Source: a virus. Taken from it: 63,059 nt of DNA. Location: IMG/VR virus record IMGVR_UViG_3300025879_000020, positions 1 to 63,059 of that record. One strand, 5' to 3'. Shown here one piece after another: positions 1 to 7,109 of this stretch (the first letter of the stretch is position 1; every line of letters begins with the position of its first letter). A program made the position numbers and the translations under genes. The notes beneath the pieces are model-generated. The model searched no databases. It was not told the DNA's origin and worked only from the letters and a program-made list of their open reading frames with translations.

Positions 1-253
1 CATATTCTTCGTGGAGCTTACGAACGTATTTGATTGCATCACGAAGAGGCGGGATCTTACGAATGCTGGCACTTTCGTTAAACATTCGGATTAGTTTCTT
101 TGCTTCAGCACGAGGTAACCCGTACTTTAACTCCATTTTATATTCGCCTTGTGCCACAACCTTATAGCCGTGGCGGTCCATCCATTGACCAAAGCCATAC
201 TCCCAGTCAAGGAGAACACCATCACAGTCGACAAGTATAACCTTGTCTTTCAT
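1..253 (-). CDS. HAD-superfamily phosphohydrolase, N-terminal part (cut by window edge)
   Basis: The frame starts at ATG 253 and runs off the left edge, so about 84 residues are visible. The N-terminus MKDKVILVDCDGVLLDW carries the DxDGVLxDW motif I of HAD phosphohydrolases, where the first Asp is the expected nucleophile. The following helical sequence would suit a small 5'(3')-deoxyribonucleotidase-type enzyme that dephosphorylates nucleotides, but motifs II-IV lie outside the window and the substrate cannot be called. It is the last gene seen in the leftward transcription unit and lies just beyond the hairpin at 288-311. Confidence 0.75.
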   Translation of the reverse strand, partial: MKDKVILVDCDGVLLDWEYGFGQWMDRHGYKVVAQGEYKMELKYGLPRAEAKKLIRMFNESASIRKIPPLRDAIKYVRKLHEEY

Positions 254-287
254 ATATATCATACCAAAACAACCTTTTTAGTGTATA

Positions 288-311
288 GTAGGCAGTCCTT
301 CAACTGCCTAC
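288..311 (-). terminator. Hairpin between genes, possible terminator or processing site
   Basis: Perfect 9-bp inverted repeat GTAGGCAGT/ACTGCCTAC with a 6-nt loop, just after the stop of the 116-aa gene. No clear U-tract follows on the minus strand, so termination may be partial; an mRNA 3'-end stabiliser is an alternative. Confidence 0.45.
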
Positions 312-328
312 AGAATTAAATCAATAGC

Positions 329-679
329 TTACAGGACACCAGTCCAACGGACACGTTCAAACTCACCATTTAGCATATTACCACGAGCGAAGTTAGTAGC
401 TGGACCGTTCCAACCAGCAGACATGAGGAGGTCGCCAGTCACGAAACCCTTCTTAGGGTTATCCTTACGACAAACGAAGCCAGAGCAACAACGCTGATTA
501 CCCGATTTCTTAACGATCTTATCATAAGAGCGACCACTCTCAACAAAGAACATTTCTTCAGTTTCAGCGTAGGCTTCTTCTGGAGTTTTGTCATTGTAAG
601 GGCTGCGCAGGGTAGATTCAGCGTAGTCTTTACGCATTACTTCAAGGAGGGCAGTCATTGCTTCATCATATTTCATCAT
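329..679 (-). CDS. Hypothetical protein, 116 aa
   Basis: Unrecognised soluble protein. It begins MMKYDEAMTALLEVMRKDY and has an acidic, helical N-terminal half (residues 1-45). A CC pair in NQRCCSGFVC (about residues 61-70) hints at a metal or disulfide site but matches no motif I can name. The start is preceded by an AAAGAGAG ribosome binding site and lies about 30 nt downstream of the early promoter at 717-745, so this is probably an early gene. No transmembrane segment is visible. Confidence 0.7.
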   Translation of the reverse strand: MMKYDEAMTALLEVMRKDYAESTLRSPYNDKTPEEAYAETEEMFFVESGRSYDKIVKKSGNQRCCSGFVCRKDNPKKGFVTGDLLMSAGWNGPATNFARGNMLNGEFERVRWTGVL

Positions 680-716
680 AATAAACTCTCTTTCTCAATC
701 AATCAACAATATACCA

Positions 717-745
717 ATTATAGGTGATACCGCAGCAAAAGTAAA
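717..745 (-). promoter_or_regulatory. Early promoter (T4-like, -35 TTTACT / -10 TATAAT)
   Basis: On the minus strand the -35 TTTACT is at 745-740 and the -10 TATAAT at 722-717, with a 17-bp spacer. It serves the 116-aa gene at 329-679 and probably the HAD gene after it. Confidence 0.85.
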
Positions 746-787
746 GCCTTTTTTTAAACTATTTTGCTATATGGATATAACTTTTTG

Positions 788-919
788 TTATAAGAACTCG
801 GATAACCCTTGGGTGGGTCGGCTGAAGATCTCTTGGGTTTTGCGGTAGAACTTAAAGCCAAAGATGTTGTACTCCTTGACCTTCCAGACACGCTTGTCTG
901 ATATGATTATTGTAGTCAT
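788..919 (-). CDS. Small hypothetical protein, 43 aa
   Basis: Begins MTTIIISDKRVWKVKEYN and is rich in aromatic and basic residues. Its start ATG shares bases with the TAA stop of the upstream membrane protein (TAATG), which implies translational coupling. Short, so possibly spurious, but the tight junction and the absence of any other use of this stretch argue for a real gene. Function unknown. Confidence 0.5.
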   Translation of the reverse strand: MTTIIISDKRVWKVKEYNIFGFKFYRKTQEIFSRPTQGLSEFL

Positions 920-1095
920 TACTCAACCTCCGCAGCATTCATAGCCATAGCACCCCATCCAGCCAGAGCCAGACCAGCAAAGGCGATAAGGGTAGGAACT
1001 AGGGGAAGGGCAACAGCAGATTGGTCGGCTTCGATACCGCCAACTCCACCGAAAACCATCAAGAAACCGAGAACCAAACGAATAGTACCTTGCAT
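919..1095 (-). CDS. Small membrane protein, 58 aa
   Basis: The start chosen is the ATG at 1095, because AAGGAG lies 7 nt upstream; a longer frame to 1113 has no ribosome binding site. The protein has two hydrophobic stretches, about residues 6-20 (LVLGFLMVFGGVGGI) and 29-49 (LPLVPTLIAFAGLALAGWG), joined by an acidic turn, and ends NAAEVE. It is therefore probably a two-pass inner-membrane protein. It is the first gene after the early promoter at 1127-1154. Small membrane proteins of this kind are common among phage early genes and often target host functions, but nothing specific can be said here. Confidence 0.65.
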   Translation of the reverse strand: MQGTIRLVLGFLMVFGGVGGIEADQSAVALPLVPTLIAFAGLALAGWGAMAMNAAEVE

Positions 1096-1126
1096 AACAA
1101 AACTCCTTATCAATTCAATACCACCT

Positions 1127-1154
1127 ATTATACTGATATTTTCGATAAAGTAAA
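1127..1154 (-). promoter_or_regulatory. Early promoter, 16-bp spacer
   Basis: Minus-strand TTTACT (1154-1149) and TATAAT (1132-1127), preceded by GGGG. It lies directly downstream of the long terminator hairpin at 1165-1234 and reads into the 58-aa membrane protein. The 16-bp spacer is the only deviation from 17 among these promoters. Confidence 0.82.
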
Positions 1155-1164
1155 CCCCTAAACG

Positions 1165-1234
1165 AAAAAAAGTTTCTCAGTAAAATCAACGACTTACGTT
1201 GTCGCTTCTATAAGTCGTTGATTTGATTGAGAAA
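1165..1234 (-). terminator. Long-stem intrinsic terminator, copy 1 of a repeated hairpin
   Basis: Arms of 24 nt: TTTCTCA (1173-1179) pairs with TGAGAAA (1228-1234), and AAATCAACGACTTA (1183-1196) pairs with TAAGTCGTTGATTT (1211-1224), with a 3x3 internal loop and a 14-nt apical loop. On the minus strand seven T follow (1171-1165). It ends the metzincin transcript. A close relative lies at 23398-23465. Confidence 0.85.
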
Positions 1235-1252
1235 ATAAATTCAACTTTTTTT

Positions 1253-2161
1253 CTACTGAGTCCCTCGACCACGCTGGGTTTGTACTAAAGGTAGGAACTT
1301 CTCGAACCCTTCCCACTTAGGGGCGACTTCAGGAGGCTCCTCCTCAAATACGGGAAAGTTGTATGGACCGTTTAGCTCGTAGTTGAGGGAGATAGACATT
1401 CCTGCCGCATTTAGGGCAGCGACTGCGTTATTGTTCTCGTCGCCATACCTTGCCGAGTTGATTCGTAGGTATTCGGATGAAAAATACGGTTTTCTTTCCT
1501 TGGCATACGTCATTATCGTACCAAGACCAGAGTTAGGATTGCCGTCAGCATATTCGCCAAAGCCAACCTCAAAGGTAGGAGATCCTCCATCGACTCTGGA
1601 GTGAGCCAAACCTAACTGGTGACCGATTTCGTGAGCGAAGATGTACTCCGTAGAGGTTTCTTGGTCTGGATCGAGCATGGCAATATCGTCGGAGTCGTAG
1701 CAAGCAGTAAACCCAGCTGTCATACCTGTATTACGCCAAGTCCATCCTACACCACAGACATCCCAGTCTTGACTGGAATCAAGTAAGACGTGAACAAGGT
1801 CGGCTTCGTGTTTGTCGACAAGCCAAGCCTTCTCGTAGAATGGATCGAAGTTATACCATTCCTCTAGGTCGTACGCCAACTTAACGTTGTCGACCTCATA
1901 GTATGATTTTATGTCAACCTTCTTAACAAAGGCAACGGAGATATTGATGTTAACACCATTCTCCTTAAAGATTTGGTTAAGTTTACGAACCTCGTTGTAA
2001 GCAATTGTTGTTTTCATCCTGTCGTCGATATAAAGACCAAGCCTTATGTCTGCTGTTCCTGGTTTTATATACGTCGTTCCGGAACGAAGAACCGTTTCCA
2101 TCCCGAGGCAGTTTTCGTAAGCAACTATAGGACATTCAACATACTCTGCCGAAAAGTCCAT
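1253..2161 (-). CDS. Metzincin-type zinc metalloprotease
   Basis: A 302-aa protein with the full metzincin zinc site HEIGHQLGLAH at residues 177-187 (HExxHxxGxxH: three His ligands plus the catalytic Glu). A Met-turn candidate IMTYA follows at 216-220. This arrangement defines metzincins such as serralysin and matrixin relatives, which cut peptide bonds. No signal peptide or transmembrane segment is visible, so it acts inside the cell, is released at lysis, or is carried by the virion. The start is fixed by GGAGG 4 nt before ATG 2161. It is followed by a strong terminator. The N-terminal 100 residues and the acidic-proline C-terminus (EEEPPEVAP) match nothing I know. Confidence 0.85.
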   Translation of the reverse strand: MDFSAEYVECPIVAYENCLGMETVLRSGTTYIKPGTADIRLGLYIDDRMKTTIAYNEVRKLNQIFKENGVNINISVAFVKKVDIKSYYEVDNVKLAYDLEEWYNFDPFYEKAWLVDKHEADLVHVLLDSSQDWDVCGVGWTWRNTGMTAGFTACYDSDDIAMLDPDQETSTEYIFAHEIGHQLGLAHSRVDGGSPTFEVGFGEYADGNPNSGLGTIMTYAKERKPYFSSEYLRINSARYGDENNNAVAALNAAGMSISLNYELNGPYNFPVFEEEPPEVAPKWEGFEKFLPLVQTQRGRGTQ

Positions 2162-2170
2162 AAACCCTCC

Positions 2171-2881
2171 TTAGTCCCAAAGACCTTGATAATATTTCCC
2201 GAATAATTTAAAACCATTAGCGATTCTGGCTTCGTACTCCTTTCTACCTTCCGTGTCATACACTTTAGTATGGTTTAGACCTTCTAACATCTGGTAGTTA
2301 CCGTCTTCCAGTTTCTTCCATTGTAGATCGGTTTCGCCCGTTTCAAACTGCTCTTCCCAGTCGTCATTGACTTTGTTTTCGAACGCAAAGATCATTTCGT
2401 CCATTACCCAGTCCCAGCGTTCAAAATGGGTTTCGTCTGTATCGTACTTATTATCTTTTAGGTCGGGCTTGGGGCGAAGTTCTTCTGGCACGTCTTCGGG
2501 GTCAACATACGGAGCACCGTGCTTGCGTTCTTTCAGTTGCTTGAGCATAGGCAGGACGATGTAGGCAAGGGTATGATCCATGCTCCAAGTATCCCACGGA
2601 TCAATGTGTACTTTGATAGTACGCTCTTGTTTGCTGTGGATCCAAGATAGGAAACGATACAGCCAAGTAATATGACGCTCACGATCCCACGATGTAACTT
2701 CACCAACTTCTTGATCTGGCTCAATGCTACCGTGAGCAAGCCACTCGCCAAACTTATGTACACGATCCGCAGTTCGCGGAAAGCCGTGTTCGTCCACTTC
2801 TTTTGGCACCCAAAACATAAGTTTCTCGGCGAGTTGGTAAGGTCCAAACCAGTTTCTGTACTTTCCAATTTTAACTTTCAT
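2171..2881 (-). CDS. Conserved T4-like phage hypothetical protein, 236 aa
   Basis: Trp/Tyr-rich soluble protein opening MKVKIGKYRNWFGPYQLAEK, a start I associate with a family of unknown function found in many large marine myoviruses. A proline/acidic insert (about residues 118-150) separates two helical parts. The gene overlaps the end of the 127-aa gene upstream by 11 nt, so the two are probably translationally coupled. No catalytic motif can be recognised. Confidence 0.75.
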   Translation of the reverse strand: MKVKIGKYRNWFGPYQLAEKLMFWVPKEVDEHGFPRTADRVHKFGEWLAHGSIEPDQEVGEVTSWDRERHITWLYRFLSWIHSKQERTIKVHIDPWDTWSMDHTLAYIVLPMLKQLKERKHGAPYVDPEDVPEELRPKPDLKDNKYDTDETHFERWDWVMDEMIFAFENKVNDDWEEQFETGETDLQWKKLEDGNYQMLEGLNHTKVYDTEGRKEYEARIANGFKLFGKYYQGLWD

Positions 2882-3254
2882 CTACCCACCATCTTATCTT
2901 TTTACCATAATCTTTTTCAAACATTTCAATCAGTTCGTCGTACGGAACGACTTCTTCTGATTCGAAGTCCCATAGGAAATCGCCAAGAGCATTCCAATCT
3001 TCGCCATGCATTGGCGCAACTCCATATTCACCCCAACCGTCATAACCGTGCTTACTACTATCTCGGATATCGATACGACCAGCAGCATAATGAGTGTGGA
3101 CTGTTTCGATTGCGTAAGTGGCACCAATTGGTAGGTCTTTAATTTTAGAAATCATTTCAGACTCAACCGTTTCGGTGATGAAGTGCGTTAATCCACGTTC
3201 GCGAAACCAGTCCATCGAAATTGGACCCATGTAATTGGTACTATATGTCACCAT
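2871..3254 (-). CDS. Hypothetical protein, 127 aa
   Basis: Soluble protein beginning MVTYSTNYMGPISMDWF, rich in aromatic and acidic residues, with a mid-region WGEYGVAPMHGEDWNAL. The start ATG directly follows the stop of the gene at 3255-3509 (TAAATG), and its 3' end overlaps the next gene. It belongs to a run of small overlapping early genes between 2.2 and 3.9 kb. No function recognised. Confidence 0.7.
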   Translation of the reverse strand: MVTYSTNYMGPISMDWFRERGLTHFITETVESEMISKIKDLPIGATYAIETVHTHYAAGRIDIRDSSKHGYDGWGEYGVAPMHGEDWNALGDFLWDFESEEVVPYDELIEMFEKDYGKKIRWWVDES

Positions 3255-3509
3255 TTAAAAAACTTTATCGTCTTTAATAAAGATCTTCACTGTTCTATCA
3301 TCATCTTGTAGATCAATGTACATAAATTCTTCATCGTCAAAGTAGCGAGTGTACTCACGACCATTTTTGCCGATTACCTCTACACGACTCACGGCAGTAA
3401 ACTTACGATCACGCTCGAGTTGAGACATAGTCTTATACCACGACCATGCTAATTCTTGAAGTTGCTCAAGCTGTAGGTTCTTAATACTGTTTGGAATCTT
3501 ATCACTCAT
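3255..3509 (-). CDS. Hypothetical protein, 84 aa
   Basis: Begins MSDKIPNSIKNLQLEQLQEL. A helical N-terminal half precedes a charged beta-rich C-terminal half ending KIFIKDDKVF. It overlaps the upstream gene by 4 nt (ATGA), a typical coupled junction. Function unknown. Confidence 0.65.
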   Translation of the reverse strand: MSDKIPNSIKNLQLEQLQELAWSWYKTMSQLERDRKFTAVSRVEVIGKNGREYTRYFDDEEFMYIDLQDDDRTVKIFIKDDKVF

Positions 3510-3733
3510 TGTCCACTCCGCCCTACCTTCTCTTTACGATATATAGCAGTTGTGTTTATTCCCATATGAGGACAAACAAGAATAATCTCAGGCAGGTCAT
3601 GTTTATCAACCTCACCACCTGAACCGCAGATGAAGAATGAACGAGACCATTCTGGTTTTTCGTGGAACCAGATTTTCTTTAGTTTTTCAAAGAGCTCGTA
3701 TTCTTCCTTTGAGATTACTACATCATTATTCAT
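3506..3733 (-). CDS. Hypothetical protein, 75 aa
   Basis: Begins MNNDVVISKEEYELFEKLKK. Helical N-terminus, then a Gly/Ser segment and two isolated Cys residues (about 36 and 54) that do not form a CxxC pair. It overlaps the genes on both sides (8 nt upstream, 4 nt downstream). Function unknown. Confidence 0.65.
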   Translation of the reverse strand: MNNDVVISKEEYELFEKLKKIWFHEKPEWSRSFFICGSGGEVDKHDLPEIILVCPHMGINTTAIYRKEKVGRSGQ

Positions 3734-3896
3734 GATATTCCACCACTCCTACCCACTCTTCTGGGTTACCGTCGATTCGCCAAATCTCTGCGTGAAGTTC
3801 GGCTTCTTCTTTTGTGTCGAAGGTTTTTACCTGCATGCCAAGTTCAGTGACATACAGGTATGAGTCCTCAAATTTAACCTTGATCGCCCACTTCAT
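3726..3896 (-). CDS. Small hypothetical protein, 56 aa
   Basis: An unbroken ATG-to-TAA frame (MKWAIKVKFEDSYLYVTELG...) fills the space between the ClpP-like gene and the 75-aa gene, overlapping both. The composition, a beta-strand N-terminus then the acidic helix DTKEEAELHAEIWRI, is protein-like and resembles small WxIK-type phage proteins of unknown role. No other frame is open across this stretch. Confidence 0.6.
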   Translation of the reverse strand: MKWAIKVKFEDSYLYVTELGMQVKTFDTKEEAELHAEIWRIDGNPEEWVGVVEYHE

Positions 3897-4479
3897 CTTC
3901 AGACTCGCCTTCTTCCAACCTTGCTTTGGCTTTATCGGCTCGGAGTTTCATGCGTTCGGCAACTTCGTCTCCATCCATCCAGAGATCCTTATTGTTCAGC
4001 ATCATACCAATTTCGTCTTCAGTTAGGAAATCTTCATAAACCGAACGGAGTAGTTTCTCCGACCATGCGCTTTCGTATTTAAGCTGATCCATCATCTCAC
4101 CACCCTTACCGAAGGTTCCGCCCGAGTAGTTGTGGAACATAAACATCGAGTGTTCAGATACTTCGATTAAGTCAGCCTGTAAGAATATCATAGTAGCAGC
4201 AGACATACACTCACCTTCAACCGAGCAGACAATCGTCGCTGCCGATTCGTTGAGTGCACGCATTAACTGAATTGTAGTTAGTAGGTTGCCTCCAGGAGAG
4301 TTAATGTGAATCTTGATGATATCGTTTTCAGAAGCGTTCCGAATCGTATCGAACCAATCGGTATAGTCCGAAGGGTCAGTTACATCATAAAGATAAAACG
4401 AATGAAGGTGCGTAATTGCCTTGCTGTAAGATCCAATCCCACCAGTTAATTTTGTTAGATCAATTGTTTCGTTTCGCAT
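3874..4479 (-). CDS. ClpP-like serine protease
   Basis: A 201-aa protein with the ClpP/crotonase-fold protease signature: INSPGG at 59-64 (oxyanion region), GECMSAATMI at 89-98 with nucleophile Ser93, and FMFHNYSGG at 114-121 with catalytic His116. Length matches the proteolytic subunit of Clp-family proteases. ClpP normally degrades proteins fed by an ATPase. No ClpX/ClpA partner is encoded here, so it may use a host ATPase or act alone. The C-terminal tail (about 175-201) is charged and extra. It overlaps the 56-aa gene downstream and the coiled-coil protein upstream. Confidence 0.85.
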   Translation of the reverse strand: MRNETIDLTKLTGGIGSYSKAITHLHSFYLYDVTDPSDYTDWFDTIRNASENDIIKIHINSPGGNLLTTIQLMRALNESAATIVCSVEGECMSAATMIFLQADLIEVSEHSMFMFHNYSGGTFGKGGEMMDQLKYESAWSEKLLRSVYEDFLTEDEIGMMLNNKDLWMDGDEVAERMKLRADKAKARLEEGESEDEVGDQG

Positions 4480-4624
4480 CGAGTGCTTCCTCTAAGGTTT
4501 TAACCCTTTCTTCAAGGTGTTTTATGTAGTTGTATACTTCTTGCTTGTTACATAGGGTTTGACAACACATGTCAAGTTCATTGTAGCAAAGGTCAGATAG
4601 TTCTTTGTCGGTACTTGAATTCAT
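4460..4624 (-). CDS. Small coiled-coil protein, 54 aa
   Basis: Frame MNSSTDKELSDLCYNELDM... ending LEEALDAKRNN. The C-terminal half has a heptad-like pattern (YIKHLEERVKTLEEALDA) suggesting a short coiled coil. Four Cys (residues 13, 20, 21, 25) sit in the first half. It overlaps the ClpP-like gene (20 nt) and the nuclease gene (32 nt). Function unknown; a ClpP adaptor is conceivable only from position. Confidence 0.55.
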   Translation of the reverse strand: MNSSTDKELSDLCYNELDMCCQTLCNKQEVYNYIKHLEERVKTLEEALDAKRNN

Positions 4625-5264
4625 GTATGGTCTCTATAAGTTTTTTATCCCAATTATCACGGTCTTCTATAAAGACCTGTGGCTCTGAACCGTCAACAGC
4701 GATTATAGTAACCAGCTGCTTGATTGGTATAGTAGTACGTTCCTCCCAAGCAATAGCGTAAAATGTTTCCTGAATGAAATAGCTTTCGATCCATTCAGCC
4801 TTCTTTGGCTTCCTTGACGTTTTGAAATCTATAACAGATAACTTCCCATCAAACTCAGCAATACAGTCCACACGCCCAGCAACACCAAGGTAATCGGAGT
4901 ATAGACTTGCTTCTTGGACATATACTCGCCCAATGCGATCGTCGAGAATACGCTTAATATCAAGAAAAGAAGCGTAAACATCAGGCGTATATCCATCATT
5001 AAAATTGCCATCGTTGTTTATATACCTTTCAATTATTTCATGCACTTTAGTGCCACGAGTTGCTGCTCGGTAAGAAATCTTATTGGCTTCTTCCTCGCCT
5101 ACACGCTCACGCCACTTCCTAATTGATTCTTCCGACAGGATCGAAAGAACCGTAGTTATTGAAGGATACGCCGTACCTTCTGGTGTAAGGTAATGGCGCT
5201 TCTTGAATTCAGTAGCATAACCTAGATCCTCGTATCCGAGGTTTATATCAACATGTTCAAACAT
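4593..5264 (-). CDS. PD-(D/E)XK exonuclease, RecB/Cas4-like
   Basis: A 223-aa protein with the RecB-family nuclease core: helical N-terminus with RGTKVHEIIERY (about 71-82), then GRVDCIAEFDG (about 130-140) supplying the Asp, and LSVIDFKTSRKPK (about 142-154) supplying the D-x-K pair. YFIQETFYAIAWEE after the core resembles the QxxxY motif of Cas4/RecB nucleases. Such proteins process DNA ends and recur beside phoH in marine T4-like phages. Its start overlaps the phoH stop (TAATG), so both are made from one message. Confidence 0.8.
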   Translation of the reverse strand: MFEHVDINLGYEDLGYATEFKKRHYLTPEGTAYPSITTVLSILSEESIRKWRERVGEEEANKISYRAATRGTKVHEIIERYINNDGNFNDGYTPDVYASFLDIKRILDDRIGRVYVQEASLYSDYLGVAGRVDCIAEFDGKLSVIDFKTSRKPKKAEWIESYFIQETFYAIAWEERTTIPIKQLVTIIAVDGSEPQVFIEDRDNWDKKLIETIHEFKYRQRTI

Positions 5265-5950
5265 TATAGGTCTATCTTCATCATTTCTTTGGTCATGATG
5301 TAATCACGAACGATATCTGAACGAACGATATCTTTCCAGTCAAACTCCACGACAGTAAATAGGTTCATCCGGTCTACAATAGAAAGGAACTTCATAATAC
5401 CTTCTTTATCACCCTGACGGTGAAAGTCCGACTGGTAATAGTCGCCGCACATAATGAGTCGGCAGTTATTTCCGAGTCGAGTGATAACAGAATCTAGTTC
5501 GTGACCATTTAGGTTCTGCATCTCATCTACTACGATAATCGCATTAGAGAGGGTAATACCACGGATAAAAGAAGTAGAGATAAACTGTACCGTATTGAAG
5601 TTACTTAGTTTCATCCAAGCTTCTGCCTCATCGAACAGCTCAGTACAAATGCTTTTGTACGGTCCAGTATAGGCTTCTTTCTTTTCTTCCTCGTCTCCAG
5701 GGAGAAAGCCAATATCGCGAGTAGGTACGATAGATCGGATTACTACAACCTTATCGTATGGGGTGTCTTTATCTAACACTTGTTGTAAAGCGAGATACAT
5801 CCCCATAAAGGTTTTACCAGTACCAGCCGATCCAGATAGTACAAGGTGCTGACCTTTTTTCCATTCGGAAAACGCCAATCCTTGATTAGCGGTGGCTGGC
5901 TCGATTACTCGTAAGTTATCTAGGCGTAACTTCTGTGGCTTATTTTGCAT
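5264..5950 (-). CDS. phoH: PhoH-like P-loop ATPase
   Basis: A 228-aa single-domain protein with Walker A GSAGTGKT (about 40-47), Walker B AIIVVDEMQNL (about 133-143) and a RecA-like helicase fold typical of PhoH. PhoH ATPases are linked to RNA metabolism and, in marine phages, form a widespread marker gene with unproven function. It lies between a zinc-ribbon protein and a RecB-like nuclease, consistent with a nucleic-acid role. Phosphate-starvation control cannot be seen in the sequence. Confidence 0.92.
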   Translation of the reverse strand: MQNKPQKLRLDNLRVIEPATANQGLAFSEWKKGQHLVLSGSAGTGKTFMGMYLALQQVLDKDTPYDKVVVIRSIVPTRDIGFLPGDEEEKKEAYTGPYKSICTELFDEAEAWMKLSNFNTVQFISTSFIRGITLSNAIIVVDEMQNLNGHELDSVITRLGNNCRLIMCGDYYQSDFHRQGDKEGIMKFLSIVDRMNLFTVVEFDWKDIVRSDIVRDYIMTKEMMKIDL

Positions 5951-5953
5951 TCA

Positions 5954-6208
5954 TTAATCTCTAATGTTGTTAATAACGTGTTTTTCTTTGATCTTTGATA
6001 GGACTTCGCCCCAACCAGATCCCGCTCTTTTTAACGAACCGCCAGTCTCGGCTGCCAGTCCAGGTGCAGCACGTAGAAATTGGTGAACAACACCTTCGGC
6101 TTTACAGCTGGGGCAAGGTTCTTTCTCGGCGATCTTCCGATCATCCATTTTACAAAACTTGTCAAACTCTACTTCACACTTTTCGCATCTATACGAATAC
6201 GTTGGCAT
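5954..6208 (-). CDS. FmdB-like zinc ribbon protein
   Basis: An 84-aa protein starting MPTYSYRCEKCEVEFDKF. ATG 6208 is preferred over the longer frame because GGAG lies 9 nt upstream and the FmdB family always begins MPTYxYxC. Two CxxC knuckles, CEKC (8-11) and CPSC, form a single zinc ribbon. FmdB-type proteins are proposed regulators that bind nucleic acid or protein; their role is unsettled. It sits 4 nt before phoH, so it is probably co-translated. Confidence 0.8.
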   Translation of the reverse strand: MPTYSYRCEKCEVEFDKFCKMDDRKIAEKEPCPSCKAEGVVHQFLRAAPGLAAETGGSLKRAGSGWGEVLSKIKEKHVINNIRD

Positions 6209-6212
6209 ATCT

Positions 6213-6770
6213 TCATACTCCACTTCTTTGAAACCACTCGGGAACATTACGCTTACTCCAAATCATACTGAACCGTTGTTGCTTAGTTTTGTAGAACCTA
6301 CGATAAGACTCTACAGGGTTATTATTATCTATACACTCAGGATTAGAACCCATAGCTAACTTAAAGGGGGTTCTTCCGGTGTCAGGTATATTCTTCGGGG
6401 CATCCATCAAGAGGTATCTTAACTTGATGTCAGTAAGATGAATCTTACCGTATCTGTATCTATATTCGTTACAGAGGGCTACAAAATGATTGTAATGCCA
6501 ATTGTAGTTGCCTTTAGACTCTATAGTCCATATAGTACAGGGGTGAGAAGGGTGGGCAACCTTGTATAAGGCATTCTCTAAAGTCTGGTCTGGGTGAACC
6601 CAAACCTTTTTCTTACGTTTACCAGATTCGTCAATGTGTAGGTCGCCGTCTAGTAAACGATGAGCCGTTGATAACATCTGTCCCGACTCAAGAACCATCT
6701 TGACCACGTGTTTGTCGCACTGCTGTTGGGCTGCGAACGTAGGGTTTTCATCAATCACAAATATGTTCAT
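6213..6770 (-). CDS. Conserved phage protein of the 'pyrimidine dimer glycosylase-like' annotation group
   Basis: A 185-aa protein, MNIFVIDENPTFAAQQQCD..., with CDKHVVKMVLESGQMLSTAH near the N-terminus, the signature of a broad phage family often annotated as pyrimidine dimer DNA glycosylase-related. The conserved KHVVKM...Q..STAHR block and later aromatic residues look like a nucleic-acid enzyme, but it is not a clear homologue of T4 DenV. ATG 6770 is chosen because GGGAG precedes it by 8 nt. It follows the composite terminator-promoter at 6786-6832 and so begins an early unit. Confidence 0.6.
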   Translation of the reverse strand: MNIFVIDENPTFAAQQQCDKHVVKMVLESGQMLSTAHRLLDGDLHIDESGKRKKKVWVHPDQTLENALYKVAHPSHPCTIWTIESKGNYNWHYNHFVALCNEYRYRYGKIHLTDIKLRYLLMDAPKNIPDTGRTPFKLAMGSNPECIDNNNPVESYRRFYKTKQQRFSMIWSKRNVPEWFQRSGV

Positions 6771-6785
6771 AATATAGACTCCCAT

Positions 6786-6819
6786 AAAAAAGAGGATAGG
6801 GCTATTATACCCTATCCTC
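6786..6819 (-). terminator. Intrinsic terminator whose loop is the -10 box of an early promoter
   Basis: A perfect 10-bp stem, GAGGATAGGG/CCCTATCCTC, encloses an 8-nt loop holding TATAAT (minus strand), and six T follow. It terminates the 52-aa gene transcript. The promoter at 6804-6832 starts from inside it. Confidence 0.85.
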
Positions 6820-6832
6820 GAGTGAAAGTAAA
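6804..6832 (-). promoter_or_regulatory. Early promoter with -10 inside a terminator loop
   Basis: Minus-strand TTTACT (6832-6827), 17-bp spacer, TATAAT (6809-6804). The TSS is predicted near 6797, within the 3' arm of the hairpin, so initiating transcripts would not contain the full stem. It drives the gene at 6213-6770 and phoH beyond. Confidence 0.85.
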
Positions 6833-6840
6833 GTCTTTTT

Positions 6841-6999
6841 TTACGCTGCCTCCAGCTCCGAGATACACGAGGTTAAGAATTCGTACTTCTGCTTAACCTT
6901 AGTTGCGGTTTTCTCTTTCCCTTGTTTTTCCAACTTAAAGATATAATGTTTAGTTTCTTTAGCTTGGCGTTTTAGGCGTTCTAACTGACTAGGCGTCAT
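6841..6999 (-). CDS. Small basic helical protein, 52 aa
   Basis: MTPSQLERLKRQAKETKHYIF... is highly basic and helical (about 15 Lys/Arg) with a coiled-coil-like pattern, ending SCISELEAA. The start at 6999 has AGAGG 9 nt upstream; the longer frame to 7032 does not. Basic helical early proteins often bind nucleic acid or host proteins, but none is recognised here. Its message ends at the terminator 6786-6819. Confidence 0.6.
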   Translation of the reverse strand: MTPSQLERLKRQAKETKHYIFKLEKQGKEKTATKVKQKYEFLTSCISELEAA

Positions 7000-7065
7000 A
7001 CATGGTTTCCTCTTGGTTAAAATTGAAAACACATAACGAAGTAGACTTTAGCTCCTTACGGTTAT

Positions 7066-7092
7066 GTCGGGCTTCAACAAGGTTTGCCCGAC
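7066..7092 (-). other. Hairpin in the leader of the 52-aa gene
   Basis: A 7-bp perfect stem GTCGGGC/GCCCGAC with a 13-nt loop lies between the stop of the 140-aa gene (7110) and the start at 6999. No U-tract follows, so a leader structure or processing site fits better than a terminator. Confidence 0.4.
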
Positions 7093-7109
7093 GAGGTTGA
7101 TGAAATGGG

